Assembly: GCA_905214995.1 (NCBI GenBank)
Contig: CAJMOT010000131.1
Span: 1-5,493 of the forward strand
Direction: 5' to 3'
Length of the DNA: 5,493 nucleotides
Source: an uncultured bacterium
GTDB lineage: Bacteria; Verrucomicrobiota; Verrucomicrobiia; Opitutales; Intestinicryptomonadaceae
Part shown: one piece after another, positions 1 through 5,493 of the stretch
Numbering within the stretch: position 1 is the stretch's first letter
How the letters are laid out: each line of letters opens with the position of its first letter
The notes under the pieces: model-generated
What the model was told of the DNA's origin: nothing
Seen by the model: only the letters and a program-made list of their open reading frames with translations
Databases searched by the model: none
Program-made: the position numbers and the translations under genes

Positions 1-27
1 TTTTCGGAACGAACTCCGGAAGCGTAT

Positions 28-55
28 ACGAACCTCTAATGGGAGGTTCGTTTTT
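28..55 (+). terminator. Rho-independent terminator of an upstream plus-strand transcript
   Basis: A perfect 9-bp stem (ACGAACCTC at 28-36 pairing with GAGGTTCGT at 43-51) encloses a 6-nt loop (TAATGG) and runs straight into a T tract (51-55). This is the standard layout of an intrinsic terminator reading left to right. On the minus strand the sequence after the hairpin is not T-rich, so it is not an obvious terminator for the leftward kinase transcript. It presumably ends a gene lying off the left edge. One frame is open from base 1 to a TAA at 37-39 inside the loop, but 12 codons are too few to call a gene end. Confidence 0.8.
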
Positions 56-81
56 GTTGGGAATGCGGAGGGTATAGAAGC

Positions 82-96
82 ATTGGCAAAGCCAAT
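82..96. repeat. Short perfect inverted repeat (ATTGGC-AAA-GCCAAT)
   Basis: A 6-bp perfect stem with a 3-nt loop. No T tract follows on either strand, so it is not a standard terminator. The left arm sits inside GCATTGGC (80-87), and a near copy, GCATTAGC, occurs at 108-115, also next to a possible short stem. The cluster could belong to a REP-like intergenic element, but one window cannot show that. Confidence 0.4.
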
Positions 97-165
97 CTCA
101 CTAAGGAGCATTAGCCTCTCTCGGCTGGCGAGCCTCGCGTCCGCGGATTGCGCGCAGCGGAACTT

Positions 166-195
166 TTGCGGGAATGAATTGCGGCGGCATATAAT
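166..195 (+). promoter_or_regulatory. Possible sigma-70-type promoter with consensus -10 inside a palindrome
   Basis: TATAAT at 190-195 is a perfect -10 consensus in a GC-rich surround. TTGCGG at 166-171 is a weak -35 candidate (three of six matches) at an 18-bp spacing. The -10 lies in the perfect palindrome GCATATAATATGC (187-199, centred on base 193), so an AT-rich element is readable on both strands. No plus-strand gene follows before the convergent kinase gene; a transcript from here would be an unassigned RNA or antisense to the kinase. Chance occurrence is a real possibility. Confidence 0.25.
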
Positions 196-408
196 ATGCG
201 GCGCAAGAACAACGCTAACGCCATAGGCAAAAAGATCCCGAGCGCAGCGAAAGAATGGAAGCGGCGCTGCCGCCGAGACGCTCCTCTCTGTGCGAGCGAG
301 TTGAACTTGAAAGAGTCCGTCGAAGGCCATGTACTTAATGTACGTTCCCGCCGGCAGGTTATTTCAAAACGGAAGCGGCAGCGGCAGTTTCACGCGCCCA
401 TAGACAAA

Positions 409-1509
<1,101 letters not shown>

Positions 1510-1558
1510 ATTTTTTAAATTTTTCGCCGGGTTTTGGGAAAGCGGGAGGGGCGCGCCG

Positions 1559-2545
1559 TCAGCGCATGGAGCTCTTGCGGACGATGAGTTCGCCCTCTAT
1601 CAGAGCCGATCGGCGGTCGGATTTCTCGATTATCGCGTTGAAACATTCCTGCGCGAACCGCTTTGTCGGCTGCCTGAAAGACGTTATTGCGGGAATGTAG
1701 TTGGCGGCTGCGGGAATGTCGTCGAACCCGACCACCGCCACGTCTTCGGGCACGCGCACGCGGGCCTCGTAAAAACGCCTTATTATTCCCATCGCGATGG
1801 TGTCGGTGGCGCATACGACCGCCTGCGGCAGATTTTCAGTCCCGCGCAATAGCATGGAGCTTGCGATTTCTACGCCAGCGTTGAAGTCGGAATCCTTTGC
1901 GGACGGCGTGAGAAGCTCCGCGTCCACGCCGCAGGATTTTGAAGATTCGACGACTGCCTTTCTGCGCATTTCGTGGGCGTCCATAGAGCGCGAGGCGTAA
2001 GCCGCATTGCTCAAATTTAAGTCACATTTGAGATGCGAAAATATTTTGCGCATGGCGTCGGTTTCGTCCACGCCCGCGGAAAATGCGAGGTTCGGGTGGT
2101 CGCCGTGGCCGATCCGCGTTATCGGAATGTCGCTGAACGAGTCCGTCCACGAAAGGTCGCCGCCGGTGCCGAGGATTATGATGCCGTCCACGGAATGCTT
2201 GTAGAGCGGCATGAGGTCGGAGTTCTTGGGCTTGCGGTTTAGGAAGCCCACAAGCAGAGTCGAATAGTTGTGGATGTGCGCGAGCTCCTGGATGTCGCCG
2301 GTGAGCATCGCGAAGTACGGGTCGTAAAAGTCGCAGACGACAAGCCCTATCGTGCGCGTCTTTTTGCCTTTGAGCACGAGGGCGGCAGGGCTCGGGACGT
2401 AATTCATCTCCTTGGCCACCCTGAAAATTTCCTCAACTTTCCTGGGATTTACTCCTATTTTGTGCGCCTGCCCCGAGAGCACCCGCGACACGAGAGACGT
2501 CGAGGAACCCACCCTTTTTGCGATGTCTTTTTGCGTGACTTTCAT
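1559..2545 (-). CDS. LacI-family transcriptional regulator
   Basis: A 328-residue protein of typical LacI/GalR length. The N-terminal helix-turn-helix spans about residues 4-25 (TQKDIAKRVG, then LVSRVLSG). A hinge helix follows at 48-60 (NYVPSPAALVLKG), where Leu58 aligns with the hinge leucine that LacI-type proteins insert at the central CpG of the operator. The periplasmic-binding-protein-like sensor domain runs from about 66 to the end; ATDTIAMGI (246-254) and VPEDVAVVGFDD (265-276) are characteristic. The ATG at 2543-2545 is chosen because it puts MKVTQKDIA at the N terminus as in family members. A GTG at 2564-2566 would add seven residues and abut the operator. No strong ribosome-binding site is seen. 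A matching palindrome lies 20 bp upstream of the start, suggesting autoregulation. Effector unknown; a uronate or KDG-type intermediate is inferred from context. Confidence 0.93.
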   Translation of the reverse strand: MKVTQKDIAKRVGSSTSLVSRVLSGQAHKIGVNPRKVEEIFRVAKEMNYVPSPAALVLKGKKTRTIGLVVCDFYDPYFAMLTGDIQELAHIHNYSTLLVGFLNRKPKNSDLMPLYKHSVDGIIILGTGGDLSWTDSFSDIPITRIGHGDHPNLAFSAGVDETDAMRKIFSHLKCDLNLSNAAYASRSMDAHEMRRKAVVESSKSCGVDAELLTPSAKDSDFNAGVEIASSMLLRGTENLPQAVVCATDTIAMGIIRRFYEARVRVPEDVAVVGFDDIPAAANYIPAITSFRQPTKRFAQECFNAIIEKSDRRSALIEGELIVRKSSMR

Positions 2546-2556
2546 AATAAAAATGC

Positions 2557-2585
2557 TTGACCACACTCAAACGTTTGAGCATGTT
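2557..2585 (+). promoter_or_regulatory. Candidate uxaC promoter overlapping the operator
   Basis: TTGACC (2557-2562) is a good -35 match; 17 bp later lies CATGTT (2580-2585), a poor -10. The whole palindrome 2566-2579 would fill the spacer, an arrangement in which a bound repressor blocks polymerase. The predicted start of transcription would then fall at about the uxaC ATG, giving a leaderless or nearly leaderless mRNA. An alternative -10, CATAAT (2543-2548), would put the operator just downstream of the transcription start, but its -35 (TTGCGA, 2518-2523) sits at a 19-bp spacing. I cannot decide between them. Confidence 0.3.
2566..2579. promoter_or_regulatory. LacI-family operator between divergent lacI and uxaC
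   Basis: CTCAAACGTTTGAG is a perfect 14-bp palindrome with a central CG. The AAACGTTT core resembles known LacI/GalR-family sites such as those of PurR and RbsR. It lies 20 bp upstream of the regulator ATG and 13 bp upstream of the uxaC ATG, so one bound dimer could control both directions. The same 12-bp core recurs at 4047-4058. Binding by the adjacent regulator is inferred from this co-occurrence and the family's known operator shape. Confidence 0.82.
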
Positions 2586-2592
2586 TTCGTCA

Positions 2593-3996
2593 ATGGAAAA
2601 ATTTATAAACGACGATTTTCTCCTCGAAAATGACTTCTCCCGGGAGCTCTACCACGGCTACGCGGAGAAGCTTCCTCTGATAGACTTTCACTGCCATCTC
2701 GACCCCAAGGAAATCTGGGAGGACAAAAAGTGGGACAACATCGCCCAGGCGTGGCTCGGCGCCGACCACTACAAGTGGCGGGCAATGCGCTCCGACGGCG
2801 CGAACGAGCGCTTCTGCACCGGAGACGCCCCCGACAGGGAAAAATTCCAGAAGTTCGCCGAAGCCATGCCGCGGATGCTCGGCAACCCGATGTACCACTG
2901 GTGCCATCTGGAGCTGGCGCGGTTTTTCGGAATCGACGACCTGCTGCTCTCGGGCGGCACGGCGCAGGAGGTTTGGGACAGGGCAAACGCCGTCCTCACG
3001 GGAGGGCTTACGGCGAGAAAGTGCATGTCCGACAGTCGCGTCGAAGTCGTCTGCACGACCGACGACCCGACGAGCGACCTCGAATACCATAGGAAAATCG
3101 CCGAGAGCGGATTCGGCGTCAAGGTTCTGCCTACATTCCGCCCCGACAAGGCATTCGCCATAGACGGCCACGAAAATTACATAGAATACCTCAATAAACT
3201 CGAAGCCGCCGCCGGCATGGAAATACGCTCCTACGAAGATTTGCTCAACGCCCTCAAACGCCGCCACGACTATTTCCACAGCCTCGGCTGCCGCGTGTCC
3301 GACTACGGCGTGGACACGGTGTGGTACAAGAGCGCGTTTTACTACGAAGTTGAAGACACTTTCAAAAAAGCGATATCAAGCTCCGAGGAAATCGCTCCCG
3401 ACGAAATTCTGGCGTTCAAGTCGGCGATGCTGCTCGAATGCGCCGCGATGGACTACGACAAGGGCTGGGTGCGTCAGCTGCACATCGGCCCAATGCGCAA
3501 CAACAACACGGCTATGTTCGAAAAGCTCGGCCCGGACGCGGGATTTGACTCCATGGGGGAATCCAACTACGCGCTCTCGCTCTCGCGGCACCTCGACAAG
3601 CTCAACAGCCAGGAGAAGCTCGGCAAGACCATTCTCTACAACATCAATCCAAAGGACAACGAAATGATCGCCTCCATGCTCGGCAACTTCCAGGACTCGA
3701 AGGCGGCTGGCAAGCTGCAGCTCGGCAGCGCGTGGTGGTTCATGGACTCGATGGAAGGCATGAAGAGGCAGCTTGAAGCGGTGTCCTCGATGTCTCTTCT
3801 GGGGCGGTTCGTCGGAATGCTGACGGACTCTCGCTCGTTCATGTCGTACCCGCGCCACGAATATTTCAGGCGCATACTCTGCCAGCTGCTCGGCGACCAG
3901 ATGATGCGCGGAGTTCTGCCGCGCGACTTCGGGCTCGTCGGGGGCGTCGTGGAAGCGGTGGCGTACGGGAACGCGAAGGAGTATTTCGCTTTCTGA
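2593..3996 (+). CDS. uxaC: Glucuronate isomerase (uronate isomerase)
   Basis: A 467-residue protein that matches the E. coli UxaC family over its whole length (about 470 residues). It interconverts D-glucuronate and D-fructuronate, and D-galacturonate and D-tagaturonate, the entry step of hexuronate breakdown in the cytoplasm. Visible family features in order: the metal-binding HCHL at 33-36; GADHYKWRAMR (56-66); CTGDAPDREKF (75-85); GNPMYHWCHLEL (97-108); CTTDDP (154-159); VLPTFRPDKAF (178-188); the HIGPMRNNN block (297-305); and VGMLTDSRSF followed by RHEYFRRILC (407-430). The start is the ATG at 2593-2595, which yields MEKFINDDFLLENDF, close to the usual N terminus. An upstream TTG (2557) would read through the operator and an ATG at 2581 adds four residues; both are less likely. 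No Shine-Dalgarno is apparent. Transcription diverges from the regulator gene. Confidence 0.97.
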   Translation: MEKFINDDFLLENDFSRELYHGYAEKLPLIDFHCHLDPKEIWEDKKWDNIAQAWLGADHYKWRAMRSDGANERFCTGDAPDREKFQKFAEAMPRMLGNPMYHWCHLELARFFGIDDLLLSGGTAQEVWDRANAVLTGGLTARKCMSDSRVEVVCTTDDPTSDLEYHRKIAESGFGVKVLPTFRPDKAFAIDGHENYIEYLNKLEAAAGMEIRSYEDLLNALKRRHDYFHSLGCRVSDYGVDTVWYKSAFYYEVEDTFKKAISSSEEIAPDEILAFKSAMLLECAAMDYDKGWVRQLHIGPMRNNNTAMFEKLGPDAGFDSMGESNYALSLSRHLDKLNSQEKLGKTILYNINPKDNEMIASMLGNFQDSKAAGKLQLGSAWWFMDSMEGMKRQLEAVSSMSLLGRFVGMLTDSRSFMSYPRHEYFRRILCQLLGDQMMRGVLPRDFGLVGGVVEAVAYGNAKEYFAF

Positions 3997-4008
3997 TTTT
4001 GGCGCGCT

Positions 4009-4047
4009 TTCCGTCCTCTTCTCCGGCGCGGGGCGCGGAATTTTATT
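4009..4047 (+). terminator. Weak candidate terminator after uxaC
   Basis: TTCCG (4009-4013) can pair with CGGAA (4036-4040), followed directly by TTTTATT (4041-4047). The intervening sequence is GC-rich and can form other pairings, for example CGCGC 4003-4007 with GCGCG 4033-4037. The perfect outer stem is only 5 bp, so it may be a partial terminator or attenuator between uxaC and the oxidoreductase, or chance. An operator at 4047 supports a separate transcription start for the downstream gene. Confidence 0.3.
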
Positions 4048-4058
4048 CAAACGTTTGA
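4047..4058. promoter_or_regulatory. Second LacI-family operator, upstream of the Gfo/Idh gene pair
   Basis: TCAAACGTTTGA is a perfect 12-bp palindrome identical to the core of the site at 2566-2579. It ends 19 bp before the oxidoreductase ATG. Two copies, each in a short intergenic gap next to a start codon, argue for one regulon under the neighbouring LacI protein. No convincing -35/-10 pair is visible around it; the flanks are AT-rich (TTTTATT before, CTAAAAC after). Confidence 0.82.
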
Positions 4059-4065
4059 CTAAAAC

Positions 4066-4070
4066 AAAGG
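4066..4070 (+). promoter_or_regulatory. Ribosome-binding site of the first oxidoreductase gene
   Basis: AAAGG lies 7 nt before the ATG at 4078-4080. It is the only reasonably placed Shine-Dalgarno-like sequence among the gene starts of this window, and it supports the chosen start. Confidence 0.5.
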
Positions 4071-4077
4071 CAAGGCA

Positions 4078-5223
4078 ATGGTGAAAATAGGCATAGCGGG
4101 GCTCGGGCCGATAGGCTCGATGCATGCGGACAATCTGTCCGCCGGCAAAATTCCCGGGGCGCAGCTCGTATGCGCTTGCGAGCAAAAGCCGACGGACGAA
4201 TCTAAATATCCCGGCGTAAAAATCTTCAAAGATTTCGACGACATGCTCGCAAAGGGCGGCATGGACGCTGTGATAATCTCCACTCCGTCGTTCACCCATT
4301 TTCCGCTCGGGGCGAAGTCCTTGAAAGCGGGCTTCCACACGCTCGTGGAAAAGCCCGTCGCCCTCTGCACGGAGGACGCCTGCGGGCTCGTCAAGGCGGC
4401 CAAGGGCGCGGGCAGGCTATGCGCGGTGATGCTCAACCAGCGCACCACCCCGCTCTACGCGCGCATAAAGGAGCTCGTCGAAAGCGGCAGCCTCGGCGAA
4501 ATCAACCGCGTCGACTGGACGATGACCAACTGGTACCGCCCCGACATCTACTTCACCTCAAGCCCGTGGCGCGGAACATGGAAGGGCGAGGCCGGAGGCG
4601 CGCTCCTCAACCAGTCGATACACAACATCGACATATTCGCGTGGGTGTTCGGAATGCCGAAGAGCGTCCGCGCGTGGTGCAAGTTCGGCAAGTACCACAG
4701 CATAGAGGTGGAGGACGAAGTGTGCTGCCGCATGGAGCTCTCCAACGGCGCCAACGCGACTTTCGCGACCTCCACGGGCGAATACCCCGGCCTTAACCGC
4801 TTGACGATAGCCGCAGACAAGGGCTTTCTCGTGGCGGAAAACGACTCTCTCAAAATCACCCGCTACAAGTGCGGCTCTCTCAAAAAGTACACGGAGGAGA
4901 CGAAATACATGTTCGGCGTTCCGGAGTCGGAGGAAATCGTCGAGACTTTCGAGGGCAAGGGCGAGCAGCACGTCGGCGTGCTCAAAAATTTCGCGGGCGC
5001 GATAGAGGGAAAGGAAAAGCTCGAATACTCCGCCGAGGAAGGGGCGAAGTCTCTCGAAATCGCAAACCTCATGCTGCTCTCGGCGTGGACGGACTCGCAG
5101 GCGGACTCGCCCATAGACGGGGCGAAATACAAAAAGATGCTCGAAAAGAAGTCGGCGGCTTCCAAGCTGCGGGAAAACCCCAAGACGGACTTCATCGTCG
5201 AATTCCAAAAGTCTTTCAGGTGA
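4078..5223 (+). CDS. Gfo/Idh/MocA-family NAD(P)-dependent oxidoreductase
   Basis: A 381-residue, presumably cytoplasmic sugar dehydrogenase-type protein. The N-terminal Rossmann fold begins at once (VKIGIAGLGPIGSMH, 2-16, with the GxGxxG dinucleotide-binding glycines). Residues 90-93 (VEKP) contain the family's conserved Lys92. The C-terminal alpha/beta domain carries GGALLNQSIHNID (173-185), where His182 and Asp185 occupy the usual active-site positions. Members oxidise or reduce sugars, inositols or sugar acids with NAD(P)(H); the exact substrate cannot be read from sequence. Context (uxaC, KDG kinase, shared operator) suggests a uronate- or oligouronide-derived compound. The ATG at 4078 is supported by AAAGG 7 nt upstream and by the fold starting at residue 2. 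The stop overlaps the next gene's start (TGATG), so the two are probably translationally coupled. Confidence 0.93.
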   Translation: MVKIGIAGLGPIGSMHADNLSAGKIPGAQLVCACEQKPTDESKYPGVKIFKDFDDMLAKGGMDAVIISTPSFTHFPLGAKSLKAGFHTLVEKPVALCTEDACGLVKAAKGAGRLCAVMLNQRTTPLYARIKELVESGSLGEINRVDWTMTNWYRPDIYFTSSPWRGTWKGEAGGALLNQSIHNIDIFAWVFGMPKSVRAWCKFGKYHSIEVEDEVCCRMELSNGANATFATSTGEYPGLNRLTIAADKGFLVAENDSLKITRYKCGSLKKYTEETKYMFGVPESEEIVETFEGKGEQHVGVLKNFAGAIEGKEKLEYSAEEGAKSLEIANLMLLSAWTDSQADSPIDGAKYKKMLEKKSAASKLRENPKTDFIVEFQKSFR

Positions 5224-5493
5224 TGGCGCGCCACTCGACAGGATACGACTACGTCCCGGACGGCGGCAGAAACGCCGTAATCGGGGAAGGCGAATTGAAG
5301 TTCGCAGCCGCGGGGCTCGACCACGGGCACATCTACGCGATGGCGGCGGGCCTCGAAAACGCGGGCGCCGAGTGCGCGCTCGTGTGGGATCCGGACCCGG
5401 CGAAAGTCGCGGCGTTTGCCGCCAAGTTCCCGAACGCCCGCCCCGCGGGCTCGCTCGGGGAGATCCTGTCCGACCCGTCGATAAGGCTCGTGG
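5223..5493 (+). CDS. Second Gfo/Idh/MocA-family oxidoreductase, N-terminal part (cut by window edge)
   Basis: An open frame starts at the ATG 5223-5225, sharing one base with the preceding stop, and continues past the right edge; 90 codons are visible. After about 24 extra N-terminal residues comes a Rossmann-like start, LKFAAAGLDHGHIYAM (25-40), then a second strand ending in VWDPDP (54-59), then SLGEILSDPSIRLV (77-90), the usual Gfo/Idh pattern before the third strand. The glycine motif is atypical: GLDHGHIY replaces GxGxxG. I believe this form occurs in one branch of the family, but I cannot check that here. Asp56 or Asp58 near the end of the second strand would favour NAD(H), by inference. 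The overlap with the upstream gene suggests that the pair acts on related substrates or as partners. Start choice is moderately sure, since no strong ribosome site is present and later in-frame starts are possible. Confidence 0.82.
   Translation, partial: MARHSTGYDYVPDGGRNAVIGEGELKFAAAGLDHGHIYAMAAGLENAGAECALVWDPDPAKVAAFAAKFPNARPAGSLGEILSDPSIRLV

Larger units (their letters stand above)
56..408. other. Non-coding intergenic region rich in short hairpins
   Basis: I find no open frame with recognisable protein character in this stretch; the long plus-strand frame that begins at 196 is the antisense shadow of the kinase gene. The region holds several short inverted repeats: 82-96; AGCC at 113-116, which can pair with GGCT at 123-126, and that GGCT can pair instead with AGCC at 131-134; the self-complementary TGCGCGCA at 149-156; the palindrome at 187-199; and GCGGC/GCCGC at 261-273. 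It also holds a close direct repeat of ATGTAC (329-334 and 338-343). The leftward kinase transcript must end somewhere here, but I see no hairpin followed by a T tract on the minus strand. It could be a structured untranslated region, a degenerate gene or a dispersed intergenic repeat; I cannot tell which. Confidence 0.5.

Noticed and set aside
1510..1558. AT-rich gap between the regulator and the kinase as a separate promoter or operator
   Set aside because: It contains no TCAAACGTTTGA-like palindrome and no clear -35/-10 pair; a shared transcript with the regulator is the simpler reading.
2546..2566. Extension of the LacI regulator to a GTG start at 2564-2566
   Set aside because: It adds MWSSIFI before a canonical MKVTQKDIA start, and the GTG overlaps the edge of the operator.
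2557..2592. Extension of uxaC to a TTG start at 2557
   Set aside because: It would translate through the operator palindrome and add 12 residues not typical of the family; the TTG doubles as part of a -35-like TTGACC.
3253..3260. CTCAAACG half-site inside uxaC, with a similar TCAAACG at 770-776 inside the kinase gene
   Set aside because: Neither has the second palindrome arm and both lie in coding sequence; a 7-8 bp match is expected by chance.
3376..4338. 320-codon minus-strand open frame spanning the uxaC 3' end and the start of the oxidoreductase
   Set aside because: It crosses two well-supported plus-strand genes and the intergenic operator, and shows no family motif.

Overview
The window (about 58-60% G+C by eye) looks like a uronate-catabolism locus from a bacterium with GC-rich third positions. 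The proteins and the neighbourhood (LacI-type regulator, UxaC, sugar kinase, paired Gfo/Idh oxidoreductases) resemble what is seen in Verrucomicrobiota/Lentisphaerota-type polysaccharide degraders. That assignment rests on general resemblance only and is weak. Shine-Dalgarno sequences are poor or absent before most of the genes.

Layout. Bases 1-408 hold no gene I can support. They contain a clear plus-strand intrinsic terminator (28-55) that closes an unseen upstream transcript, several short hairpins, and a perfect TATAAT inside a 13-nt palindrome. Bases 409-1509 (minus) encode a PfkB-family sugar kinase, most likely 2-dehydro-3-deoxygluconate (KDG) kinase. Bases 1559-2545 (minus) encode a LacI-family regulator lying 49 bp upstream of the kinase, so the two probably share a transcript. 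Diverging from the regulator, 2593-3996 (plus) encodes glucuronate isomerase (UxaC). It is followed by a Gfo/Idh/MocA oxidoreductase (4078-5223) and by a second Gfo/Idh/MocA gene that overlaps it by one base and runs off the right edge (5223-5493).

How it fits together. UxaC and KDG kinase catalyse the first and the last pre-aldolase steps of the D-glucuronate/D-galacturonate to KDPG route. The middle steps (fructuronate or tagaturonate reduction, and dehydration to KDG) are not recognisable by their usual families in this window. The strongest regulatory signal is a 12-bp palindrome, TCAAACGTTTGA, with the central CG typical of LacI-family operators. It occurs twice: between the divergent lacI and uxaC genes, and just upstream of the first oxidoreductase. 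I infer that the local LacI protein controls itself (and the kinase), uxaC and the oxidoreductase pair. I saw no mobile element, CRISPR array, tRNA or rRNA, and no convincing undescribed system. The most useful leads are the two-operator regulon, the oxidoreductase pair as possible substitutes for missing pathway steps, and the structured left-hand intergenic region.
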